NCBI GenBank assembly: GCA_964501105.1
Contig: CAZCRG010000001.1
Coordinates: 1 to 60,397, forward strand
DNA from: BMS3B sp964501105
Lineage (GTDB): Archaea; Hydrothermarchaeota; Hydrothermarchaeia; Hydrothermarchaeales; BMS3B
DNA: 60,397 nucleotides
Reading direction: 5' to 3'
Made by a program: the position numbers and the translations under genes. Below are positions 40,235 to 48,240 of this stretch, piece by piece. Under the pieces are notes generated by a model. The model had not been told where the DNA came from. It was given only the letters and a program-made list of their open reading frames with translations, and ran no database searches. The stretch's first letter is position 1. Each line of letters opens with the position of its first letter.

Positions 40235-41312
40235 AGTTTACCTCCTGGACTCAAGAGTGCCTGTGAAAAGCTTTGAGCACTGGAGCAACCACAAGCTGAG
40301 TCTTGCCTACAGGCTTGAGGAGCTTTCAAGAAGAAGCGGCTTTTCTGGCTTTATAGAGGAGGGCGATTTAGTTGCCATTAAAGTTCACTTTGGTGACCAC
40401 GGCACTACAAGAACATTAAGGAGTCTTTATATTCGTAAGATTGTGGAGATAGTTAAGTCTCTGGGAGGAGAACCCTTTGTAACTGAAACTACAGGTCTGG
40501 GAATGCTTTACGACAGGAACAAAGCTACAGGGAGGCTTAAAATTGCTCAGGAGAACGGCTACACCTTTGAAACTCTGGGGGCACCCATTATAATTGCCGA
40601 TGGGCTTAAAGGCTTTGACTATGTGGAAGTTGAGGCACCAGAGCCTCTGGGCAAAGTTGCTGTGGCAAGGGCTATTTATGAGGCAGATAAGGTGGTAGCT
40701 CTCACCCATGTTACAGCTCATATGGGCTCTGGCTTTGGAGGTGCTTTAAAAAATATAGGCGTGGGATGCACAGCCAAGCCTACAAAGTTTGACCTTCACC
40801 ACAATAATATGCCCAGGATTATAGAAGAGAAGTGCACTCTCTGCAGAGCCTGTGAAAAGGTTTGTCCTTCTGGAGCAATAAAGGCGCCTGAGATTGATAA
40901 GAATAAATGCATAAAGTGCGACGGCTGCAGTGAAGCTTGCAGAGAGTATGCCATTGAAGTGGAGTGGACTACTGGTGAGGAGCTTAGCCATAGAATTGCC
41001 AAGGCAGCCAAGGCAGTGCTTGATTCCAAGGGCAGGGAGAATTTCTTCTATTTCAACTTTATGCTTGAAGTTACCCCTCACTGCGACTGCTTTTCCTTCA
41101 GCGACTCTCCTTTATCCAAGGATGCCGGGATTCTTGCCGGCAGCGACATTCTCGCAATTGATAGAGCCAGTGTTGATATTATTAACAGCGGCGAAGATAA
41201 GTTTCTCAACCTTTATCCTGAGACAGACTACAGGGTTCAGTTTGATACTGCTGAAGCTCTTGGTCTTGGAAGCCCAGAGTATGAGATTGTAAGGCTTGAG
41301 AGTAAGGTTTAG
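40227..41312 (+). CDS. DUF362 protein with two [4Fe-4S] motifs
   Basis: A 361-residue protein. The DUF362 domain occupies about residues 25-190 and 250-361 and includes VAIKVHFGDHGTTRTL and VVALTHVTAHMGSGFGGALKNIGVGC. Between them lies a double ferredoxin motif: CTLCRACEKVCPSGAI and CIKCDGCSEACREYAI (about 198-230). The family is widespread in anaerobes and its function is unresolved. The start is GTG 40227 with GGAGGGA 7 bp upstream, inside the end of radB. It is the last plus-strand gene before the ribosomal/RNA polymerase operon. Confidence 0.88.
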   Translation: MSEVYLLDSRVPVKSFEHWSNHKLSLAYRLEELSRRSGFSGFIEEGDLVAIKVHFGDHGTTRTLRSLYIRKIVEIVKSLGGEPFVTETTGLGMLYDRNKATGRLKIAQENGYTFETLGAPIIIADGLKGFDYVEVEAPEPLGKVAVARAIYEADKVVALTHVTAHMGSGFGGALKNIGVGCTAKPTKFDLHHNNMPRIIEEKCTLCRACEKVCPSGAIKAPEIDKNKCIKCDGCSEACREYAIEVEWTTGEELSHRIAKAAKAVLDSKGRENFFYFNFMLEVTPHCDCFSFSDSPLSKDAGILAGSDILAIDRASVDIINSGEDKFLNLYPETDYRVQFDTAEALGLGSPEYEIVRLESKV

Positions 41313-41400
41313 TTGAGGATTTTTATCAATTCCCACATGGAATACTCAGGTTCTTTATAGGCATTAGTAAAGAAAAGCTACCCCCTTTCTCCCCATACAC

Positions 41401-41436
41401 AATTTTAAAAAATAAGATTTTTGACAGATTAAAAAA
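41401..41436 (-). terminator. T-rich terminator after rps10
   Basis: Read on the minus strand, a TCTTTTTT run (41431-41438 region) appears just after the rps10 stop, followed by a second T-rich run at about 41405-41412. There is no strong hairpin. Archaeal termination often relies on such T-tracts, and this one lies at the end of the long RNA polymerase/ribosomal operon. Confidence 0.5.
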
Positions 41437-41441
41437 GAGAA

Positions 41442-41747
41442 TTATCTTTTCAGCTCTATCTCAATATTTACTCCATCAGGCACACGAACACGCATTATCT
41501 GGCGCATTGTACGCTCATCGGCATCGATCTCGAGAAGCCTCTTGTGAATTCTCATTTCCCACCTTTCCCAGGTGGCAGTGCCATTGCCTGATGGTGACTT
41601 TCTCACTGGTACCCTCAGCCTCCTTGTTGGTAGAGGTATAGGTCCTGAAACACTTACACCTGCCTTGGTTGCAATTTCTTTAAGCTGAGTGCAGACATTC
41701 TCAAGTTTTCTGTGGTCTGTACCGCTGAGCCTTATTCGAGCAAGCAT
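41442..41747 (-). CDS. rps10: Ribosomal protein S10
   Basis: Small-subunit protein of 101 residues, which also serves in transcription-translation coupling as NusE. It starts ARIRLSGTDHRKLENVC and has GPIPLPTRRLRVPVRKSP and the MRIHKRLLEIDADERTM segment, all typical of archaeal S10. The order tuf-rps10 at the end of the str-type operon is the classic archaeal arrangement. It starts 40 bp after tuf and is followed by T-rich sequence. Confidence 0.97.
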   Translation of the reverse strand: MLARIRLSGTDHRKLENVCTQLKEIATKAGVSVSGPIPLPTRRLRVPVRKSPSGNGTATWERWEMRIHKRLLEIDADERTMRQIMRVRVPDGVNIEIELKR

Positions 41748-41787
41748 TCTTGGTTAGCCTCCAAACTAAAAAGAAAAAAGAAAGCCT

Positions 41788-43074
41788 TTACCTGGCTTTC
41801 TCTATATCCACAACCATACCGGCAGCCACTGTTGAGCCCATGTCTCTTATGGCAAATCTACCTAACTGGGGTATTTCTTTTACCTTCTCTATGACCAGTG
41901 GCTTTGTTGGCTGAACTCTAACCACGCCTGCATCTCCTGTTTTAAGGAACTGTGGACTCTTTTCCAGTACATTACCAGTCCTGGGATCAAGCTTGCTAAT
42001 AAGCTCTACAATCTTGCAGGCGACCTGAGCGGTATGTGCATGGAACACTGGAGTATAGCCGACTGTTATTGCACTGGGATGCTGGAGAACAACTATCTGA
42101 GCAGTGAAGGTCTTTGCCACTGTTGGTGGGTTATCAACATGTCCGCATACATCGCCTCTCTTGATATCATTCTTTCCAATACCTCTTACATTGAAGCCTA
42201 TGTTGTCACCAGGCTCAGCCTTGTCTATCTGCTCATGGTGCATCTCAATAGTCTTGACCTCTCCGCTCTTATTTGCAGGCTCAAAGATAACCTTATCGCC
42301 AGGCTTCATAACACCAGTCTCTACCCTGCCCACTGGCACAGTACCAATACCTGTGATGGAGTAAACATCCTGAATTGGAACTCTCAGGGGCAGATGAGTT
42401 GGCTTTTCTGGTGGCTTGAGGTTGTCAATAGCCTCTATCAGTATTGGACCATTATACCAGGGCATATTCTCTGACTTGCTCACCACATTGTCGCCCTTGA
42501 GAGCTGAAATGGGTACAAACTGGATCTGGTCAGGCTTGTAGCCAACCATCTGGAAAAGCTTTGAAACAAGCCCCTTCATCTCTTCAAATTTCTTCTCATC
42601 ATAGTTCACAGCATCCATTTTATTTATTGCAACTATGAACTGCTGTATACCCAGAGTCCTTGCCAGGAAGACGTGCTCTTTTGTCTGGGGCATAAGGCCT
42701 CCTGTCTCATCTCTCTGAGCAACGTCAACCACAAGCACTGCAGCATCTGCCTGACTTGCACCGGTTATCATATTCTTGATAAAGTCTCTGTGCCCGGGTG
42801 CGTCAATAATTGTAAAGAAGTACTTGTCTGTCTCCATCTTCTGATGAGAGATGTCTATAGTGACGCCTCTCTCTCTTTCCTCTTTAAGTCTATCCATAAC
42901 CCAGGCAAACTCGAAGGTAGCTTTACCCTTCTTCTCAGCCTCATCACGGTACTGCTTTATAATATGCTCTCCAATTACACCTTTTTCGAAGAGCAGTCTT
43001 CCTACAGTTGTAGACTTACCATGGTCTACGTGTCCAATAAACACCAGGTTCAGGTGTGGCTTATCTGTTGCCAT
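41788..43074 (-). CDS. tuf: Translation elongation factor EF-1 alpha
   Basis: GTPase that brings aminoacyl-tRNA to the ribosome. G1 is GHVDHGKST (about residues 14-22), G2 RGVTID, G3 DAPGHRDF, G4 NKMD and G5 SALKGD. Domains 2 and 3 follow, with VGRVETGVMKPGD and GDAGVVRVQPTKP. The 428-residue length is normal. AGGAGG lies 9 bp before the ATG. It starts 36 bp after fusA. Confidence 0.98.
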   Translation of the reverse strand: MATDKPHLNLVFIGHVDHGKSTTVGRLLFEKGVIGEHIIKQYRDEAEKKGKATFEFAWVMDRLKEERERGVTIDISHQKMETDKYFFTIIDAPGHRDFIKNMITGASQADAAVLVVDVAQRDETGGLMPQTKEHVFLARTLGIQQFIVAINKMDAVNYDEKKFEEMKGLVSKLFQMVGYKPDQIQFVPISALKGDNVVSKSENMPWYNGPILIEAIDNLKPPEKPTHLPLRVPIQDVYSITGIGTVPVGRVETGVMKPGDKVIFEPANKSGEVKTIEMHHEQIDKAEPGDNIGFNVRGIGKNDIKRGDVCGHVDNPPTVAKTFTAQIVVLQHPSAITVGYTPVFHAHTAQVACKIVELISKLDPRTGNVLEKSPQFLKTGDAGVVRVQPTKPLVIEKVKEIPQLGRFAIRDMGSTVAAGMVVDIEKAR

Positions 43075-43110
43075 TTATTCAACCTCCTTTTTGCTTTGTA
43101 TTGTATTACC

Positions 43111-45270
43111 TTAATTTAAACCTTTTCTTTCTCTAATCTTTCTTATTACATCTTCCTGAAGCTCTCCAGGAAGGCGCTCATAGCCTGAGAACTCTGTGCT
43201 CCACAGTGCTCTGCCTTCTGTGGCAGACCTTATACTTCCAGCAAAGCCGAACATCTCGCTCACTGGACACTTGGCTTCTATCACTATCATGTCTCCTTCC
43301 TGGCGCATGTCTATAATCTGACCTCTTCTGCTCTGAATTTCCCTGGTAGCTCCACCCATGTAGTCCTGAGGCACATGGATGAAAACCTTCACCTTTGGCT
43401 CCAGAAGGAGAGCCTTTGCCTGAAGCATAGCCTCTCTGATTGCATCTCTTACAGCCGGAATAACCTGAGCTGGACCTCTGTGAATGGAATCTTCGTGGAG
43501 CTTTGCATCCACCAGCTTAACCTTAACGCCAAGTACCTTCTCTCTTGCCAAGGGCCCATTGTCCATAGCTTCATGGAAGCCTTCCTGAATGAGCTGAATT
43601 ACTTCATTGAGATACTGAACACCCTTCGTAACATCTGTAAGTATATTCTTTTCATAAACCTCAACTACACCCTTGGCCTCTACCTTGTCCATGCCTACAT
43701 TTTCAAGAGCCTTACCCAGTTCTTTTCCTTTATATCTGGCAGGATTTACCTCGCCATCAAGAAGAGCTTTCATAACAGGTTCATCTATTGGTTCAACTAC
43801 AAAGTAGAAGCGATTGTGCTTATTTGGTGACTTTCCTTCAATCACAGGGGAAGTTGAAGAAACACTCTCTCTGTAAACTACAATTGGAGGAGATACTTCA
43901 ACATCTACACCCCTCTCCTTAATTCTGAAGATTGTAACTTCGAGGTGGAGTTCACCCATACCTGAGAGGAGATGCTCTCCAGTCTCTTCGTTAATCTTTA
44001 CATTGAGAGTTGGGTCTTCCCTCGCCATTATATTGAGAACTTCAATAAGCTTGGGTAAGTCCTTGGAATGCTTGGCTTCAACAGCAACAGTCACCACAGG
44101 CTCTGAGTAGTGCCTGATCTCCTCAAAGGGCTCAATTGGGTTATCAACACCTGTGACTGTCTCGCCAGCTCTTACATTCCTCAAGCCTGTTATCATGGCA
44201 ATATTGCCAGCCATGACATAATCTGTGGCCATTCGCTCAGGACCGAAGTATACACCCACCTGCTGAGCTCTTGTCTTTGTCTTGGCGTTGGAGAGATAAA
44301 CCTCCTGGCTTCTCTTCAAAGTCCCTGAGTATATTCTTCCTGTGGCAACCTCACCTGCCTGGGGATCTATCCTCAGGTCTGTAATCATAATTGCAAGCTT
44401 GCCCTTGGGATCACAGTTGAGCATAGCTTTGCCGTCCTCACTTTCAATGTCACCAGGCCATATTTTTGGAACTCTGTACTTCTGGGCAGTAACAGGATCA
44501 GGCAGGTGCTTTACCACCATATCAAGAATTACCTCATGAACCTTAGCCTTCTGGGCAAGCTCCTTAACCCTACCCTCCTGATTCATCTCAATTATATCCT
44601 TGAAGGTAATTCCAGTTTCCTTCATGAGGGGCACATTTATTGCCCAGTTGTTGTAGGCAGAGCCGAAGGCTACACTACCATCTTCAACCTTGACCTGCCA
44701 CTCTTTCTTGAACTCCTTGGGAGCCATATTCTTTACAATCTTGTTAAACTCAGATATAATCTCAATAAAGCGCTTCTGCATCTCTTCAGGATTGAGCTTC
44801 AGCTCATTTATAAGCCTATCAACCTTATTTATGAAAAGAATTGGTTTAACTTTTTCTTTGAGAGCCTGCCTGAGCACTGTTTCAGTCTGAGGCATGGCAC
44901 CTTCTACAGCGCACACCACAACAATAACCCCATCAACGGCTCGCATGGCTCTTGTCACATTTCCACCGAAGTCCACGTGCCCAGGAGTATCAATCATATT
45001 AATAAGGTAGCTCTTATCTTTGTACTTGTGAACCATACTCACGTTGGCTGCATCTATTGTTATCCCCCTCTGCTGCTCCTGGACATCGCTGTCAAGCACG
45101 AGCTGTTTTCCTGCAAGGTCGAAGCTCATCATGCCAGCTCCAGCCAGAAGGTTGTCACTCAGTGTTGTTTTGCCGTGGTCTATATGGGCAACTATACCCA
45201 TATTTCTGATTCTCTCTGGCTTGTCCATAAGCTCAGTTATCTTTTTAACCATCTCTTCCTTTCTGCCCAT
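43111..45270 (-). CDS. fusA: Translation elongation factor EF-2
   Basis: Translocase GTPase of about 719 residues. G1 AHIDHGKTT is near residue 30, G3 DTPGHVDFG, and G4 NKVDR. The C-terminal part holds HEDSIHRGPAQVIPA, whose His before RGPAQ is the expected diphthamide site, consistent with an archaeon. I place the start at ATG 45270, because AGGTGA ends 5 bp before it; GTG 45279 is in frame but overlaps that site and the rps7 stop. It follows rps7 directly in the str operon. Confidence 0.97.
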   Translation of the reverse strand: MGRKEEMVKKITELMDKPERIRNMGIVAHIDHGKTTLSDNLLAGAGMMSFDLAGKQLVLDSDVQEQQRGITIDAANVSMVHKYKDKSYLINMIDTPGHVDFGGNVTRAMRAVDGVIVVVCAVEGAMPQTETVLRQALKEKVKPILFINKVDRLINELKLNPEEMQKRFIEIISEFNKIVKNMAPKEFKKEWQVKVEDGSVAFGSAYNNWAINVPLMKETGITFKDIIEMNQEGRVKELAQKAKVHEVILDMVVKHLPDPVTAQKYRVPKIWPGDIESEDGKAMLNCDPKGKLAIMITDLRIDPQAGEVATGRIYSGTLKRSQEVYLSNAKTKTRAQQVGVYFGPERMATDYVMAGNIAMITGLRNVRAGETVTGVDNPIEPFEEIRHYSEPVVTVAVEAKHSKDLPKLIEVLNIMAREDPTLNVKINEETGEHLLSGMGELHLEVTIFRIKERGVDVEVSPPIVVYRESVSSTSPVIEGKSPNKHNRFYFVVEPIDEPVMKALLDGEVNPARYKGKELGKALENVGMDKVEAKGVVEVYEKNILTDVTKGVQYLNEVIQLIQEGFHEAMDNGPLAREKVLGVKVKLVDAKLHEDSIHRGPAQVIPAVRDAIREAMLQAKALLLEPKVKVFIHVPQDYMGGATREIQSRRGQIIDMRQEGDMIVIEAKCPVSEMFGFAGSIRSATEGRALWSTEFSGYERLPGELQEDVIRKIRERKGLN

Positions 45271-45275
45271 CCTCT

Positions 45276-45866
45276 TCACCTTGCCGCCTTGGCTACTCTC
45301 TCAATCTCTTCCTTCTTTGATATGGAGAAACACTTCATATCATAATTGGCTGCTGCAATAATCTCCTCCGCAAGAGCCTGCGGGAAGGACTTCTTTGTCT
45401 TGAAGGCCTGCTTGGCAGCACCCAGAGCGATATAGCGGAGAGCCTCATCAAGCCTGCGCTGGGGACTCACATCTACGCTCTGGTGGTAGGCTATACCGCC
45501 ATACTTCAGCCTTGTGGTCTCCTCCCTGGGACCTGCATTGATAACAGCATCCACAAGCACCTGCACTGGATTCTTCTTTGTTTTCTTCTCCACAATCATC
45601 AAAGCTTCTCTAACCATCTTTGCTGCAAGATTCTTCTTGCCTGTGTTTCTGCCAGAGGTGCGCTTGTGCTTCTTGCCCTCATGTCCAGTGACCATTACCT
45701 TATTTGTTAGTCTCTCAACTATACTCACATCACTCTTGCCAAAGGGCTTCACATGCCTGCCGCAGGTGTGGGGTACAAGAACTGGCTTGAGATTGATATA
45801 ACCCTTTAAGCTAGGGTCGCTAACTTCAACTTCACTGGGGTCCCAGATTCCAAAGATTTTAAACAT
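45276..45866 (-). CDS. rps7: Ribosomal protein S7
   Basis: Small-subunit head protein that binds the 3' domain of 16S rRNA, about 196 residues. Motifs include HVKPFGKSDVSIVERLTNKVM, RNTGKKN and the NAGPREETTRLKYGGIAYHQSVDVSPQRRLDEAL stretch (about 130-163). The ATG at 45866 (MFKIFGIWD) is chosen because AGGTGAT ends 4 bp upstream; an in-frame ATG at 45875 lies on that binding site. It overlaps nothing with this start, and its end abuts fusA. Confidence 0.96.
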   Translation of the reverse strand: MFKIFGIWDPSEVEVSDPSLKGYINLKPVLVPHTCGRHVKPFGKSDVSIVERLTNKVMVTGHEGKKHKRTSGRNTGKKNLAAKMVREALMIVEKKTKKNPVQVLVDAVINAGPREETTRLKYGGIAYHQSVDVSPQRRLDEALRYIALGAAKQAFKTKKSFPQALAEEIIAAANYDMKCFSISKKEEIERVAKAAR

Positions 45867-45871
45867 GAGCA

Positions 45872-46309
45872 TCACCTAACTGGCTTTTCTTTTCTCCCTC
45901 TCACCAGTTCTTTCAGGGAGACATTATTTACAGCAATTACCTTGAATCTTACTCCAGGGATATCACCCATGGAGCCACCCTTTCTTCCACCTATACCGTC
46001 AATGAGCACCTCATCGTGCTCATCTATAAAGTTTATAGCACCATCGCCCGGGGCAAAGGCTGTTACCTGCCTTCCAGACTTGATAAGCTGAACCTTTACA
46101 CACTTTCTTATAGCAGAGTTGGGCTGCTTGGCTTCAATACCTACCTTCTCTATAACTATGCCCCTTGCCATGGGTGCCAAGCCTAGAGGGTTGGTCTTCT
46201 CCTTTAACCTCAGTACCCTCCTCTTATAACTGGGATCACTCCACCTGAACTGCTGCCTTCTTCTGGCAAGCTTTCTTGCAGTAAATTCTCCTGTGGGTTT
46301 TTTGGCCAT
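45872..46309 (-). CDS. rps12: Ribosomal protein S12
   Basis: Decoding-site ribosomal protein of 145 residues. EAKQPNSAIRKCVKVQL is the conserved centre, including the PNSA loop near the A site, with GRKGGSMGDIPGVRFKV following. AAGGTGAT is 4 bp before the ATG, a model ribosome binding site for this genome. It starts 9 bp after the nusA-like gene. Confidence 0.97.
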   Translation of the reverse strand: MAKKPTGEFTARKLARRRQQFRWSDPSYKRRVLRLKEKTNPLGLAPMARGIVIEKVGIEAKQPNSAIRKCVKVQLIKSGRQVTAFAPGDGAINFIDEHDEVLIDGIGGRKGGSMGDIPGVRFKVIAVNNVSLKELVRGRKEKPVR

Positions 46310-46318
46310 ATTATCACC

Positions 46319-46750
46319 TTAAATAATCACTACATCATCAATGCCATGATGCCTTGATAGAAGCATTTTAACCTTCTCAAGATTTTTTCCCTTTCTTCCT
46401 ATAACCTGGGCCTTGTCTCTGGGGTCAACCTTAACCTTTACCATCTTTTTACCATTGTTATCTTCCACGACCACTTCCTTAATACGGTATGAATGCAATA
46501 TGTTTTTTACAAAATCTTCTGGATCATCACTATGTTCAATTATTTCAACTTTTTTACCTATAGTCTGCCTGACTCTGGCAACATTTCCACCCTTTTTACC
46601 AATAGCCAGACCCATATCGCCCTTCTTCACCACAAATATTACCTTGTTTTCATTATTATCTACTATACAATCCTTGGTAACTGCACCAGTCGTGCTCTCA
46701 AAAAGGGCGATATAGCTGATTTCATTGGCGGAAAGCTTCAGAGTTTCCAT
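46319..46750 (-). CDS. nusA: NusA-like KH-domain transcription factor
   Basis: Archaeal NusA homologue of 143 residues consisting of two KH RNA-binding domains. The KH signature loops are MGLAIGKKGGNVARVRQ (about residues 51-67) and AQVIGRKGKNLEKVK (about 115-129). It lacks the S1 and N-terminal polymerase-binding domains of bacterial NusA. The position between rpl30e and rps12 in the rpo operon is conserved in archaea. It starts immediately after rpl30e. Confidence 0.95.
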   Translation of the reverse strand: METLKLSANEISYIALFESTTGAVTKDCIVDNNENKVIFVVKKGDMGLAIGKKGGNVARVRQTIGKKVEIIEHSDDPEDFVKNILHSYRIKEVVVEDNNGKKMVKVKVDPRDKAQVIGRKGKNLEKVKMLLSRHHGIDDVVII

Positions 46751-47056
46751 CTAATCTTTCCTCCTACCAAGCTCAAAAATATCTGAATCCCCAGCCTCAA
46801 CAACACCAAGCATTGCCACAACATGAGGCCGTCCACATACAGCCCCAAGCTCCATACTTGTGCCTTCAAACTCATACACAGGTATTCCACTGAGCTTGGC
46901 AAACTTTTTTAAGTCAGCTTTCCTTTCTGGTGGGCAATTTTCTGCAACTATAACAAGCTTTACTTCTTTATTTATTACGGCATTTATAGTCTCTTCACTA
47001 CCCATATAAATTTTACCTGTATCAATAGCTACCCTTATAGCCTTATTTACATCCAT
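46751..47056 (-). CDS. rpl30e: Ribosomal protein L30e
   Basis: Large-subunit protein of 101 residues in the L7Ae/L30e fold. Motifs include GKIYMGSEETINAVINK, VIVAENCPPERKADL and the ending GAVCGRPHVVAMLGVVEAGDS. Its ATG shares one base with the stop of rpoA'', and GGAGG sits 7 bp upstream. Its place between rpoA'' and nusA is the usual archaeal order. Confidence 0.95.
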   Translation of the reverse strand: MDVNKAIRVAIDTGKIYMGSEETINAVINKEVKLVIVAENCPPERKADLKKFAKLSGIPVYEFEGTSMELGAVCGRPHVVAMLGVVEAGDSDIFELGRRKD

Positions 47057-48240
47057 TAAACTGCCTCCTTGCGCTCTTCAAGCTCTCTACGCATAACTAC
47101 TTCTACCATTCCTGTTCCCAGCTTCACGGGTCTACCAACAATAACATTTTCAACAATCCCTTCAAGTTCGTCATATTCACCCTTAACTCCAGCATCGAGC
47201 AGATGGTCCACAGTTATTTCAAAGGCTGCTCTGGCAAGGACTGAAGCCTTCTCTCCACTTACACCATGTCTGCCTATAGCTTTAACTTCACCATCCACTG
47301 TCATAATATCTGCTACCAGCATAAGGTGACGAATATCCACTATAAGACCCTGCTCATTCAATGTATCCTGAATCTCATTTATTATAGCATTTCTTGCTGC
47401 CTCTATGCCAAGCACCCTCTGAATCTCGAGAATATCATTGGTCTTTGTCCTTGTAACGTCTACACCATCAATTCTAAGAACATCCTTGAGGTTTGAGCCC
47501 TCTGTATAAATCACATACTCCTCGCCCTCTTTTCTCATCACCACTCTTGTGATACCCTTTACTCCCCTTATGTATATATCCCTCGCCTTTGTCAATATCT
47601 TCTTGAGTTCCTTTCTTGAGGCAGTTTTGCCCTTGGCGAGAGAGAGAGTTACAGTGTTGCCGTCAGCTTCAACATCCACACCCTTAAGGCCTGATTTAAG
47701 CTTTGCAACTATGTCATCTATAACAACATCATTCCTTTCCAGCTCATACTCTTCAAAGTTGAGAATAACCTTGGAGCCCAGATAGTCCAGCTCGTCGCTC
47801 TCCAGAAGGTCGCCAACATAGAGATTCCCTATCATATTGGCAACTTTCCTTGCTTTATTTTTGTCCTTTGCATACTCTTCCTCAAGGTAAATTGTCATTG
47901 AAGGTGTCGAGGGCTGTTTCCTGGCATCTACAATTTCAATTATTCTGGGCAAGCCTAGGGTAACATTGAGCTCAGCAACACCAGCATAATGGAAGGTTCT
48001 CATGGTCATCTGAGTACTGGGTTCGCCCATACTCTGAGCTGCCACTATACCCACTGCCTCACCTGGCTCAACTTCTGCATACTCATACCTTCTCAGCACA
48101 TCTCTGAGAATATTCTCAAGAGCTTCTTCTGTAACCTTAAATTTTGAGAGTTCTCTCTGGAGGTCCTCATAAATTATCAGAGGTACTTTATCCTTGATTT
48201 CTTCAAGTCTCTCATTAATTTTCTCCTGACTCAAGTACAT
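47056..48240 (-). CDS. rpoA2: DNA-directed RNA polymerase subunit A''
   Basis: C-terminal part of the largest RNA polymerase subunit, 394 residues. It contains AVGIVAAQSMGEPSTQMTMRTFH (about residues 62-84), the trigger-loop region, and the C-terminal ARAAFEITVDHLLDAG and NVIVGRPVKLGTGMVE segments near the clamp base. Archaea encode A' and A'' separately. It begins directly after rpoA'. Confidence 0.97.
   Translation of the reverse strand: MYLSQEKINERLEEIKDKVPLIIYEDLQRELSKFKVTEEALENILRDVLRRYEYAEVEPGEAVGIVAAQSMGEPSTQMTMRTFHYAGVAELNVTLGLPRIIEIVDARKQPSTPSMTIYLEEEYAKDKNKARKVANMIGNLYVGDLLESDELDYLGSKVILNFEEYELERNDVVIDDIVAKLKSGLKGVDVEADGNTVTLSLAKGKTASRKELKKILTKARDIYIRGVKGITRVVMRKEGEEYVIYTEGSNLKDVLRIDGVDVTRTKTNDILEIQRVLGIEAARNAIINEIQDTLNEQGLIVDIRHLMLVADIMTVDGEVKAIGRHGVSGEKASVLARAAFEITVDHLLDAGVKGEYDELEGIVENVIVGRPVKLGTGMVEVVMRRELEERKEAV

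Noticed and set aside
40930..41336. Frames opposite or shifted within the DUF362 gene
   Set aside because: The DUF362/ferredoxin frame has clear motifs; the alternatives have none.
44506..45345. 279-codon plus-strand frame opposite fusA and rps7
   Set aside because: It is antisense to two unmistakable translation genes and is an artefact of their codon use.
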